From Prostheceraeus crozeri (lineage: Eukaryota > Platyhelminthes > Polycladida > Euryleptidae), in contig CAJQUW010014373.1 of assembly GCA_907163375.1 (NCBI GenBank), positions 1 through 64,000 of the forward strand: a DNA stretch of 64,000 bases, given 5' to 3'. Each line of letters begins with the position of its first letter. The stretch's first letter is position 1. Position numbers and translations under genes: made by a program. Shown here one piece after another: positions 1-7,921 of the stretch. The notes beneath the pieces were generated by a model. That model was given only the letters and a program-made list of their open reading frames with translations. It did no database searches and was not told the DNA's origin.

Positions 1-2
1 CT

Positions 3-101
3 ACATTTTCTGATGACAAATCTACATTTGTTGAAGCCAAAAAAACTTTTAATGATATAAAACCATTAATAAATGGTGTAAGTGAAATACTTAATAATTA
101 A
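3..101 (+). CDS. C-terminus of an unidentified gene of the virus-like element (partial)
   Basis: An open frame enters from the left edge and stops at TAA (99-101). The 32 visible residues are hydrophilic and helix-prone (ending VSEILNN). The codon bias is the same A/T-rich bias as the following genes, and a double-hairpin element starts 18 nt after the stop, as at other genes here. The 5' part is outside the window, so no function can be assigned. Confidence 0.5.
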   Translation, partial: TFSDDKSTFVEAKKTFNDIKPLINGVSEILNN

Positions 102-119
102 ACAAATTTATCATAATCA

Positions 120-144
120 AACCGAAGGTTCTAGGGCTTCGCCC
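120..144. repeat. Double-hairpin element, copy 1
   Basis: Two GC-rich hairpins separated by CTA: AACC-GAA-GGTT followed by GGGC-TTC-GCCC. It stands in very AT-rich DNA, 18 nt after the stop codon of the upstream gene. It belongs to a family of eight copies in the first 9 kb. Confidence 0.85.
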
Positions 145-270
145 GATTTTGCAGATATATTAGAATTTTTCCATTATATATATTTAGAATTTTTTTCTCT
201 AAAAATTAAAACAAAAATTTTTTTTAAAAAAAAAAACTAAAACACAAATTTTTTCTTTAAAAAATAAAAA

Positions 271-1821
271 ATGAAAAAATTTTATTGTGTCTTATGTGAA
301 AAAAAATTGCAAACAAAAAGAAGTTATCAATCTCATCTACAAAGTAAAATGCATTTACAAAATGTAGAACGAGTTGATGAAGGAAATATATTAAAATTAA
401 ATAGTTATAAAAACTATCTAGAAACATTGCCTATTGATATAAAAGTTAAAAAAATGTTTGATGATTATTCACATTCGGAATATAAAAAATTTTTTAATAG
501 TGAAGATGAAGCCGTAACAGATATAAAATATTTATTTAGTGATACTGATGAATTTAACGAAATAGATGAATTTGATGAAGCCGTAACAGATATAAAATAT
601 TTATTTAATGAATCTGTTCGTGGGACATCGGAGATGTCTTCTAGGGCTTCGCCCGTTGAATATAATGAAACCGATAAAACTTTTTCTGATATTCTAACCA
701 ACTTTTATAATATATTTAAGAAATCTTTCAAATGTTATATGAATGTAGAAGTACTTTATACAAAAAATGGATCTGATGGAATTCCTGAAGAAATAATACA
801 AGGACATTTTACAAATTCACAAGAAATTCATAATGTAAATGATATACAACCCATATTTGAATCGATGATACTTAAATTAGAAAATTGTATAATTGAAGCC
901 CAGTTACGTGAATCTGGTTGGAGATTTGTTAAAATAATATCTAAGAAAATAGTAATTGATAAATATAAAAATAATACTGGTGGTAGTTATGTTCCTTTAC
1001 CTTTCAGTTCACCACAATTAATCAACATAAAAAATGAAGATAATTATTGTTTTCTGTGGAGTATTATAGCACATTTACATCCTGCAAAATATCATAAAGA
1101 AAGACTAAGTCATTATAATAAAAAAGAATACATAAATGAATTTGATCTCTCTGATGGCTTAGATGAATTTCCATATGATTATAATAGGTTACTAAAGTTT
1201 CATAAAAAGAATAAAAATTTAATTGAAGTAAATGTTTTTGAATTAAATGTGAATTATGTTTCTATTGGTAAAATTACTCCACTTTACTCAGATTCAAAAA
1301 AATTTTATTTGAATAATAAAAATTTATGCCAATCAGAAATAGTATATAATGATAGAGGAAATTACATGCATCATAATATTTTTTACCAAGGAAATATAAT
1401 ATGTACTGAAAAATTTGAACTTGTTAAAACACTATCACCAATAATGATTAATCATAATAATTATAAAGGACGTACTGATGATTATAATTACAAATATTCA
1501 TCTTTATCTTCAGAATACCAACAAAAATTAGAAAATTTAAATGAAAGTTTACAAAAATGTAAAATAGATTATCAACAACAAACAAAAATGTTACTACAAG
1601 AATATCACCATAAATATCAAAATAAGATAGAAACAATTCAAAAATTAAATGAAGAAAATAATAAAGAATTAAATGAAGAAAATAATGAAGAAAATGAAAC
1701 CAAACAAAAAATAAATGAATCTTTAAAAAAATGTCTACAACAATATAAAGAACAATATGATAAAGAATATATTTATCAGCTACAAAATATTAAATCAAAA
1801 TTATTATCAAAATACATTTAA
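271..1821 (+). CDS. Zinc-finger N-terminal protein of the viral DNA polymerase unit
   Basis: A 516-aa protein. Residues 6-28 form a C2H2 finger (C6, C9, H22, H28). A central domain near residues 255-400 has the CFLWSIIAHLHP...ERL..Y signature found at the N-terminus of family B polymerases of invertebrate endogenous virus-like loci; the Cys and nearby His residues could belong to a cysteine-protease-like fold, which is inference. Residues about 415-516 are a Lys/Glu/Gln-rich coiled coil. Residues 118-128 (RGTSEMSSRAS) are encoded by a double-hairpin element, and a 69-nt direct repeat (505-538, 574-607) duplicates DEAVTDIKYLF. The frame overlaps the polymerase ORF by 65 nt in a different frame, so the two may be one gene split by an indel or two adjacent genes. 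The start is the first ATG after an A/T-only leader. Confidence 0.75.
   Translation: MKKFYCVLCEKKLQTKRSYQSHLQSKMHLQNVERVDEGNILKLNSYKNYLETLPIDIKVKKMFDDYSHSEYKKFFNSEDEAVTDIKYLFSDTDEFNEIDEFDEAVTDIKYLFNESVRGTSEMSSRASPVEYNETDKTFSDILTNFYNIFKKSFKCYMNVEVLYTKNGSDGIPEEIIQGHFTNSQEIHNVNDIQPIFESMILKLENCIIEAQLRESGWRFVKIISKKIVIDKYKNNTGGSYVPLPFSSPQLINIKNEDNYCFLWSIIAHLHPAKYHKERLSHYNKKEYINEFDLSDGLDEFPYDYNRLLKFHKKNKNLIEVNVFELNVNYVSIGKITPLYSDSKKFYLNNKNLCQSEIVYNDRGNYMHHNIFYQGNIICTEKFELVKTLSPIMINHNNYKGRTDDYNYKYSSLSSEYQQKLENLNESLQKCKIDYQQQTKMLLQEYHHKYQNKIETIQKLNEENNKELNEENNEENETKQKINESLKKCLQQYKEQYDKEYIYQLQNIKSKLLSKYI
505..607 (+). repeat. In-frame 69-nt direct repeat in the zinc-finger ORF
   Basis: The segment 505-538 recurs at 574-607 with an identical 34-nt core and keeps frame, duplicating the peptide DEAVTDIKYLF. 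It lies just before a double-hairpin insertion, so this stretch tolerates expansion. Confidence 0.8.
623..654. repeat. Double-hairpin element, copy 2 (in-frame in a coding region)
   Basis: GACATC-GGA-GATGTC, then TTCTA, then GGGC-TTC-GCCC. It lies inside the 516-aa ORF without breaking it and encodes part of RGTSEMSSRASP. Confidence 0.85.
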
Positions 1822-4800
1822 TCTTACAAAAGAAATTAATGAAACACATGAAATATATAAAGATGAATTTGTAAAATTAGAACAGTCAAAACAACCAGCA
1901 CAAGCGAATATATTATATTATCAGGGTCATTTTATATTGTGTAAAGATGTTTCTATATTTACAAAAACTTCAGATAATAAAAATTTTCCTTGTCTTCAAT
2001 GTATGACAAGTTTTAGAACTTTAGAAGAAATGAATAGACATTTGGAAAATTGTCAACAAAACGAAGCAGTTCAAAATACTTTTCCAAAAGATGATTATTT
2101 AGAATATAATAAATGGTATTTTAAAAATAAAGTACCCTTTACTATTTATTGTGATTTTGAAGCATATAATGTTAATATGACACAAAATCGAACGGAAAGT
2201 TCCAGGGCTTCACCCGATTCTGAAAATTATAATTCTGAAAATTATAATTCTGAAAATTATAATTCTGAAAAAAGTGCGCCTGAAAAAAGTGCGCCTGAAA
2301 GAAGTGCGCCTGGAAAAAGTTCAACTGGAAAAAGTAAAGAAAAATATTTATTTGAACAAAAACCATTATGTTGGGGAATGTACATTCATTCGAATTATCC
2401 TGAATTATTTAAATCAGAATATTTACAATACTATGGTGAAGACAGTTCAGAAATGTTTACAAAGAAAGTAGAAGAATTACAAGGACGTTTTTCACAATTG
2501 CTTGAAACAAATAAACCAATGATACCATTAACGGATGAAGAAAGAAAAGAATTTTATGATGAAATAAATTGTTATTACTGTGGAAAAGGTTTTACAAATA
2601 AATATAAAACTGGCAGAGGTAGATATATTGATAAAGTAAAAGATCATGATCATCTAAATGGATTATATAGAGGTGCAGCACATAATTCTTGTAATCTTAA
2701 TGCTAACAAATTTAAATATAACTTTGTTCCTCTATATTTCTACAATGGTTCTAAATATGATTTCCATCTAGTAATGAAAGATTTATTTTCATCAGAAAAA
2801 TTACAACAACAAAAAATAAATGTACTATGTAAACAAGAAGAAGAATATTTTTCAATGCAATTAGGTTGTATTAGAATTTTAGATGCATTTAGATTTTTTA
2901 CTCCTTATTCATTAGATGTTATGGGAAAAACTTTGAAACCTGAACAATGTAAAATATTAAATAAATATAATTTAAAACCTTTAAAAGGAATATTTCCGTA
3001 TGAGTACATAACTGGAGATTTTAATTCTGTGAATAAAATTATGGAAGAAGAACAACTTCCTCCAATAAATAAATTTAAATCAACATTAAAACAATCACAA
3101 TTATCTGACGAAGACTATGCAGAAGCTGAAAAGAATTGGAGAGACTTAAATTGTAAAACAATGTATGATTATACAATGAAATATCTACAGATAGATGTAT
3201 TAATACTAGCTGATCTTTTTGAAAACTTTCGTGATATGTGTTTAGAATATTACGGAATAGATCCATGTTATTGTTATTCTACACCAGGTTTAACATGGCT
3301 AGCAGGATTAAAACATACTGGTGTTCAAGCCGATGGCTCTAGGACAAAGTCCGTTAAACTTAAACATTATAAAGAAAATACATATGATAAATTATTATTT
3401 TTTGAATCTGGAATTAGAGGTGGAGTTTCATCAGTTTTAGGTAATAGATATGTTAAATGTTATAATAAGAAAGTAAATCCACAAGAATATGGAATAATGA
3501 AACCTTTATCTCCAGAAGAAAAAGAAAAAATATTAGAAATTTTTCGAACGAAACGAGAAGGAGTAGAACGTGAAAATGCAATTGATGAATTCATGAGAGA
3601 AAACTATTTATTATATTATGATTTTAATAGCTTATATTCTTCTTGCATGATACAAGAATTACCAACAGGTGAAATGACATGGTGTAATAATCTTGTTTAT
3701 CAAAGAACATATGATGGTGAAAATAATTTTGGTTATGTATATGAAGTTGATTTAGTATATCCTGATTATATAAAAGAAGCAACAAAATATTATCCTTTCT
3801 GTCCAGAAAACAAAATTCCCAATATAGAAGATTTTTCAGATTATCAAAAATCTATAATTCCGAAAAAATACAGACCAACAAAAAAACTTATGTTAACACA
3901 AGGTAATAAAGGAAAGTATGTTGTTGAAGGAAGAATGCTAGATTGGTATTTAAATCATGGCATGATTCTCACCAAAATACATCGAAAACTAGAGTATAGA
4001 AAATCTAAATGGTTAAAAAATTATATAGAGTTCAATATTGAAAAACGTAAAATAGCTAAAAGAAATAAAGATGATTTTGGAAACGTTTTCTTCAAATTAA
4101 TGAATAATGCATTTTATGGTAAGACTTTAGAAAATGTGCGTAATAGACAAAATATTGAAATAGTTTATGATAGAGATAGATTTCAAAATTTAACAAGGAA
4201 ACCTACATATAAAAGAACTACTAGATTCAGTGATGAACTTTGTGCTGTTCATCTAAGAAGAAGCATTGTAAAACATGATAAGTTTAATTTCATTGGTTTC
4301 ACTATATTAGAATTAGCTAAACTATTTATGTATAGTTTTATATATGATTATTTAGCACCTGCTTATGGCAAAAACTATAAATTACACTTTACAGATACCG
4401 ATTCTATTTTCTTAGAATTAACAGTACCATATGGTTCTTCACTTGATAAAGAAATTAATAAAATAAAAGATATTATTCATCCTTCTGATTTATGTAAAGT
4501 AAAAGATGAATTAGAAGGAAATGAAGATTTCATAACAGAAGCTATATTTTTAAAATCTAAATGTTACTGTTATGATACAACTAAAAATATTAAAACACAT
4601 AAAACATTAAAAGGAATTTCAAAGGCATCAGTGGCTAATCAAATAACATTTCAAGATTATAAAAATGCATTATTTAATAATGAAATAAAAACAGCATGTA
4701 ATTATAGACTTAATTCAAAAAAACATAAAATGTATTTAAAAGAAGAACATAAATTAGCATTAGATCCATTTGATGATAAAAGAAAAATTTTACCTGATGG

Positions 4801-4822
4801 AATAACTACTTTACCTTTTTAA
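1757..4822 (+). CDS. polB: Protein-primed family B DNA polymerase (viral/organellar type)
   Basis: A 1,021-aa polymerase of the DNA_pol_B_2 family, predicted to replicate the element's DNA by protein priming. A C2H2-like finger (CLQCMTSF..H...C) lies near residues 76-97. The 3'-5' exonuclease motifs are complete: DFE (D133, E135), YNGSKYD (D335) and Y-LQID (D480). An endonuclease VII-like treble-clef insert (CYYC...DHDHLNGLYRGAAHNSCN) spans about 271-318. Palm motifs are motif A YYDFNSLYSS (D622), motif B KLMNNAFYGK (about 780) and motif C TDTDS (D880, D882), so all catalytic acids are present. Unusual features are two in-frame double-hairpin elements (2190-2215, 3329-3352) and a tandem-repeat tail of SENYN/KSAPE units between Exo I and the treble clef. 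The first ATG falls inside the upstream ORF. The frame is open only from 1727, so the true N-terminus is uncertain. Confidence 0.9.
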   Translation: MIKNIFISYKILNQNYYQNTFNLTKEINETHEIYKDEFVKLEQSKQPAQANILYYQGHFILCKDVSIFTKTSDNKNFPCLQCMTSFRTLEEMNRHLENCQQNEAVQNTFPKDDYLEYNKWYFKNKVPFTIYCDFEAYNVNMTQNRTESSRASPDSENYNSENYNSENYNSEKSAPEKSAPERSAPGKSSTGKSKEKYLFEQKPLCWGMYIHSNYPELFKSEYLQYYGEDSSEMFTKKVEELQGRFSQLLETNKPMIPLTDEERKEFYDEINCYYCGKGFTNKYKTGRGRYIDKVKDHDHLNGLYRGAAHNSCNLNANKFKYNFVPLYFYNGSKYDFHLVMKDLFSSEKLQQQKINVLCKQEEEYFSMQLGCIRILDAFRFFTPYSLDVMGKTLKPEQCKILNKYNLKPLKGIFPYEYITGDFNSVNKIMEEEQLPPINKFKSTLKQSQLSDEDYAEAEKNWRDLNCKTMYDYTMKYLQIDVLILADLFENFRDMCLEYYGIDPCYCYSTPGLTWLAGLKHTGVQADGSRTKSVKLKHYKENTYDKLLFFESGIRGGVSSVLGNRYVKCYNKKVNPQEYGIMKPLSPEEKEKILEIFRTKREGVERENAIDEFMRENYLLYYDFNSLYSSCMIQELPTGEMTWCNNLVYQRTYDGENNFGYVYEVDLVYPDYIKEATKYYPFCPENKIPNIEDFSDYQKSIIPKKYRPTKKLMLTQGNKGKYVVEGRMLDWYLNHGMILTKIHRKLEYRKSKWLKNYIEFNIEKRKIAKRNKDDFGNVFFKLMNNAFYGKTLENVRNRQNIEIVYDRDRFQNLTRKPTYKRTTRFSDELCAVHLRRSIVKHDKFNFIGFTILELAKLFMYSFIYDYLAPAYGKNYKLHFTDTDSIFLELTVPYGSSLDKEINKIKDIIHPSDLCKVKDELEGNEDFITEAIFLKSKCYCYDTTKNIKTHKTLKGISKASVANQITFQDYKNALFNNEIKTACNYRLNSKKHKMYLKEEHKLALDPFDDKRKILPDGITTLPF
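2190..2215. repeat. Double-hairpin element, copy 3 (inside polB)
   Basis: GAAC-GGAAA-GTTC, then CA, then GGGC-TTC-ACCC (one mispair). It is in frame and encodes most of RTESSRASP. Confidence 0.8.
2219..2337 (+). repeat. 15-bp tandem repeats inside polB
   Basis: Three copies of TCTGAAAATTATAAT (SENYN) are followed by about four degenerate 15-bp units encoding KSAPE, RSAPG and KSSTG. They begin right after double-hairpin copy 3 and keep the reading frame. They form a hydrophilic linker between the Exo I motif and the treble-clef domain. Confidence 0.85.
3329..3352. repeat. Double-hairpin element, copy 4 (inside polB, arms changed)
   Basis: GCC-GAT-GGC, then TCTA, then GGAC-AAA-GTCC. Both stems are intact but differ from the usual sequence on both sides, so pairing is kept while sequence is not. 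It is in frame, encoding ADGSRTKSV between exonuclease motif III and palm motif A. Confidence 0.7.
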
Positions 4823-4899
4823 TTTTCTAATTTCTATTTTCTAAGTATAACAATATAACAATATAAAAATATAAAATATTATAAAATTATCATATAAAA

Positions 4900-5730
4900 A
4901 TGGATAAAGTTAGAGCTGATAATTTTAAAAGAATAAAACAATTAGACGAATTAATAAAACAAAGAAATATTATGAAAGAAAATCATCTTCAACATAGAAT
5001 GACAAAAGCTGGTATTCAATCTGATATGTTTGATAAATTAAAAATAACTGAAGAAGTAAAAACTGATTATGAAAAAACTGTCGAACCATTTAAAACTCTT
5101 GAAAAGGAACTTAATGAAAAACGTGTTGATATAGCGGATCCTGTACTTAAAACACTATTAGATGACTATGGTTTATTAGAGGTAAACATAGATAAAAAAT
5201 TACCAAAATCTATGTTATTCGAACATTCTACTTTCCTTTTAGATAAAAAATTATTTGCAAGATTTTATCTTGGTGGTAAAGAAATATTTCCACAACCTTT
5301 ACGAGGATTAATTTTTACTCCAGATAAAAAACCTATTAGTTTAGATAGAAATTTTGTTGATCTTTTAAGAGGAGCAGATTTAAAAAATTATGCTGTAGAA
5401 GATCTAATAAAATATAAAACTATATTAGATAGAGTTGGCACAGTAAAAACTCTTAGACGTTATAAACAATTAGAAAATTTATTATCAACGGGAGTTAAAG
5501 TAGGGAAAGGTTTATCTGAAAAACAGAAAACAAAAAAACAGAAAACAGAAACAACCATATTTTTACCAGATGATCCACAAGAATTACTAAATAGATTAAA
5601 TATTTTAATATCTGCAATAAAAGAAGGGCATAATTCTAGTTTCAATGAAATTCATGCTATATTGAAAAGACTGTTAGAAAAAAAGATTCTAAATGAAGAG
5701 GATTATAAAAGTATAACCGGACATCTCTGA
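4900..5730 (+). CDS. Conserved protein of the PolB virus-like element, unknown function
   Basis: A 276-aa, Lys-rich protein following polB by 77 nt of pure A/T spacer. The N-terminal 100 residues are coiled-coil-like. The middle (LLDDYGLL...GGKEIF...DLIKYKTILDRVGTV) and the C-terminal helical segment (DPQELLNRLNILISAI...LLEKKILNEEDYKS) resemble an uncharacterised family that accompanies polB and the packaging ATPase in invertebrate endogenous viral loci; that recognition is from memory. It has no signal peptide or membrane segment, so a virion core or capsid-associated role is a guess. The last three residues and the stop codon (5728-5730) lie inside a double-hairpin element, so the original C-terminus may have been altered by insertion. 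Confidence 0.7.
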   Translation: MDKVRADNFKRIKQLDELIKQRNIMKENHLQHRMTKAGIQSDMFDKLKITEEVKTDYEKTVEPFKTLEKELNEKRVDIADPVLKTLLDDYGLLEVNIDKKLPKSMLFEHSTFLLDKKLFARFYLGGKEIFPQPLRGLIFTPDKKPISLDRNFVDLLRGADLKNYAVEDLIKYKTILDRVGTVKTLRRYKQLENLLSTGVKVGKGLSEKQKTKKQKTETTIFLPDDPQELLNRLNILISAIKEGHNSSFNEIHAILKRLLEKKILNEEDYKSITGHL

Positions 5731-5750
5731 TGTCCTCCAGGGCTTCGCCC
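5719..5750. repeat. Double-hairpin element, copy 5 (contains a stop codon)
   Basis: GGACATC-TCT-GATGTCC, then TCCA, then GGGC-TTC-GCCC. The TGA that ends the 276-aa gene is formed by the loop and right arm of the first hairpin. Confidence 0.85.
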
Positions 5751-5755
5751 GAACC

Positions 5756-5787
5756 GGACATCTCTGATGTCCTCTAGGGCTTCGCCC
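5756..5787. repeat. Double-hairpin element, copy 6 (tandem with copy 5)
   Basis: Identical to copy 5 apart from a TCTA instead of TCCA linker. The pair forms a head-to-tail dimer of about 37-nt period directly after a gene end. Confidence 0.85.
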
Positions 5788-5868
5788 GTAGCTGAAATAT
5801 GTTGTTTCTAATTTTTTTATAAAAAAATATTTCATAAAAAAATATTTATTTAATTTTTTAGTTTAAAA

Positions 5869-6657
5869 ATGTGTTCAGCAGATTTAGACAAAATTAATAA
5901 TCATTTACAAAATTTAACAGAGATTTTGGGTTCATCAAAATTTAGTACGACGTTAAAAATTATAACAACTACTTCATCACACACTTGTAATTTAGAACCC
6001 ATTCTACATTTGGAACAAAATAAAAATTATCAAATTGCATTGACTAGTTTCTCTACATTTAACACTATTCAAAACGTTATCAAAGATGTGAATGATCAAT
6101 TTAGATATTCTACTGATAAAGGCAAAACATGGAAAATATTAACTTTTCTTCCTGGTTCTTACGAAGTTGAAACAATATCAAATGAAATTAAGAGACATTT
6201 AGGTATACCATTTAAAGATAAGAAACAATTACATTTTGCAGTTGAACCGGCAGTTAATAAATTTTCTCTTACTTTAGACGAAAATCATCAAGTTGATTTT
6301 AATCATGATAGATCATTGTCAAAGCTATTAGGATTTAATAAACAAACCTATAGTCAAGGTTATCATTTAGGTGAGAAGATTCCAAAAATAACTGAAATAA
6401 ATTCAATTGTTGTACATTGTGACATTATTGAAGGAGGATATATAAATGGTAAATTATCAAATTTAATATTCAGTTTTCCAGCTTTTACTGTACCCATTGG
6501 TTATAGATTAAATGTAATTCCACAAACATTAATATATTTTCCTATTACAAGAAAAACTATTAACAACATTAACATTAGAATCACTGATGAAAAAGGACAA
6601 GAAATAAATTTTGGAGGTGAAGAGATTATGATAGATCTTTTGGTTCGGGAGGTATAA
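5869..6657 (+). CDS. Probable virion surface (penton/jelly-roll-like) protein
   Basis: A 262-aa protein of a family common in invertebrate PolB virus-like loci. Recognisable blocks are KNYQIALTSFSTFNTI near residue 54, LPGSYEVETI near 102, SLSKLLGFN near 151, an IVVHCDIIEGGYINGK block near 182, VPIGYRLNVIPQTLIYFPI near 213, and a terminal IRITDEKGQEINFGGEEI segment. The beta-rich pattern fits a capsid minor/penton-type protein, but the fold is inferred, not seen. It sits between the 276-aa protein and the packaging ATPase. The stop TAA falls inside the first unit of a hairpin-forming tandem repeat, and the terminal LLVREV differs from the basic ending I expect for the family, so the repeat may have replaced the original end. 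Confidence 0.65.
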   Translation: MCSADLDKINNHLQNLTEILGSSKFSTTLKIITTTSSHTCNLEPILHLEQNKNYQIALTSFSTFNTIQNVIKDVNDQFRYSTDKGKTWKILTFLPGSYEVETISNEIKRHLGIPFKDKKQLHFAVEPAVNKFSLTLDENHQVDFNHDRSLSKLLGFNKQTYSQGYHLGEKIPKITEINSIVVHCDIIEGGYINGKLSNLIFSFPAFTVPIGYRLNVIPQTLIYFPITRKTINNINIRITDEKGQEINFGGEEIMIDLLVREV

Positions 6658-6748
6658 ACTCCCGTTCTGTAGGTATAAACTCCCGTTCGGTAGGTATAAA
6701 CTCCCGTTCGGCAGGTATAAACTCCCGTTCGAGAGGTATAAACTCCCA
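6643..6748 (+). repeat. 20-bp hairpin-forming tandem repeat at a gene 3' end
   Basis: Five units of about 20 bp with core AGGTATAAACTCCCGTTCGG. The first can fold as GGGAG-GTATAAA-CTCCC. The array starts inside the last codons of the preceding gene and supplies its stop codon. Confidence 0.9.
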
Positions 6749-6824
6749 CGCGAAGCTAGAGAAGTTTAATTTTCTTCTTCTTTAAAAACAAAAATAAAAT
6801 AAAAATAAATTTTTTTATTAAAAA

Positions 6825-7592
6825 ATGAGTGAAGTGCTACCATTTAATAAAAAAAAACTTAAATTTAGTCATCATCCAAATTTATCTAATAAAGTTTTGG
6901 CAGTTATTTGCGGAAGATCAGGTTGTGGAAAAACATATCTATTATTTAAAATTTTAACGACTCCAAATTTTTTGGATTATAACAATCTTATAATTTATAC
7001 AACAACAGCAGAACAACCCATCTATCAATTTTTAAAATATGGATTTGAAAATAATCTTAAAAAAACAGCAATTGCTTCATTATTCAAAGAATATGAAAAT
7101 TCTGAATATGAAGAAGAAATAAGTTCGTGGTGTGAAGAAGCAGCAGAAAATAGTCAGTTAGTCGAAACCAATAAAAATAACCATATAAAGATACAACTAA
7201 TAGATGATAGTGGTAATATGCAAGATCCTAGTAAACTAGATAAAACAATGAAACATTGTGTAATTTTTGATGATTGTGTTAATGATAGAAATCAGTCAGT
7301 TCAGAGAAATTATTTCACAAGAGGTAGACATAATAACTGTAGTGTATTTTATTTAACACAAAGTATGTATTCATTAGACGGAAGTGTTATTAGAAAGAAT
7401 GCAAATATATTTATACTATTTGAAATAAATGCAAGAAACTTAAGTGATTTGCTAAGAGATTTATGTATAAGAGATAAAGATGAATTTAAACAATCGTGTA
7501 ATAATGCTTGGGCAAAAGATTATGGATTCATTACAATTAATATTGATAAAAAAATTCATGATAGAGTTATCGAACAATTGTTCTCTGACTAG
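6825..7592 (+). CDS. A32/HerA-type DNA-packaging ATPase
   Basis: A 255-aa P-loop ATPase predicted to pump viral DNA into preformed capsids. The Walker A motif is GRSGCGKTYLL (residues about 28-38). The Walker B strand is CVIFDDCVND (near 146-155), followed by a RGRHNNCSVFYLTQSMYSL segment carrying the sensor-like Gln. Length and motif order fit the compact packaging ATPases of Polinton/adintovirus-like viruses. It follows the penton-like gene on the same strand, in the morphogenesis block. The TAG stop (7590-7592) sits on the edge of a multi-hairpin element. All catalytic motifs look intact. Confidence 0.85.
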   Translation: MSEVLPFNKKKLKFSHHPNLSNKVLAVICGRSGCGKTYLLFKILTTPNFLDYNNLIIYTTTAEQPIYQFLKYGFENNLKKTAIASLFKEYENSEYEEEISSWCEEAAENSQLVETNKNNHIKIQLIDDSGNMQDPSKLDKTMKHCVIFDDCVNDRNQSVQRNYFTRGRHNNCSVFYLTQSMYSLDGSVIRKNANIFILFEINARNLSDLLRDLCIRDKDEFKQSCNNAWAKDYGFITINIDKKIHDRVIEQLFSD

Positions 7593-7628
7593 GCTTTGCC
7601 TCGAGGGGCTTCGCCCCGACTGAAAGTC
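7591..7628. repeat. Multi-hairpin element, copy 7 (triple hairpin at the ATPase stop)
   Basis: AGGC-TTT-GCCT, then GGGGC-TTC-GCCCC, then GACT-GAA-AGTC follow one another. The first hairpin starts on the second base of the ATPase stop codon. It is an extended version of the double-hairpin family. Confidence 0.8.
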
Positions 7629-7815
7629 GATCGAAGATTTGTTTACTGAGTAATAAAAAATATACAACATAGTGGTATAATATTTTTTTGTTATTATCAG
7701 CTTTAATTTTATCTATTTTTTAAAATATAATATTTGAATTTTGTGGTAACATTGGAATACAGCAAAAACATTTTACTGAACAAATTATTTTTTTATTGCT
7801 TTGTTGTTTGTAATC

Positions 7816-7921
7816 TTTTCGTTTAAAGTTTTCACGTTTAAAGTTTTCTCGTTTAAAGTTTTCTCGTATTAAGTTTTGTTTAATAAAGTTTTGTTTAATA
7901 AAGTTTTGTCTAATAAAGTTT
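7816..7921 (-). repeat. 15-bp tandem repeats across the stop of the membrane-protein gene
   Basis: Seven degenerate units of a 15-bp motif (AAAGTTTTGTTTAAT type on the plus strand). They encode the LLNKT repeats at the C-terminus of the minus-strand gene and continue past its stop codon. Confidence 0.8.

Noticed and set aside
1722-1731. TTTAAAA heptamer as a programmed -1 frameshift site joining the first ORF to polB
   Set aside because: A -1 shift there enters the third frame, whereas polB is in the +1 (or -2) frame. The slippery site does not explain the overlap.
6643-6748. CRISPR-like array
   Set aside because: Units are about 20 bp with no unique spacers; it is a simple tandem repeat in a eukaryote-associated element.
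6501-6749. 82-aa minus-strand ORF with GVYT(C/S/Y)RT repeats
   Set aside because: It is the reverse reading of the 20-bp hairpin repeat and the end of the penton-like gene.
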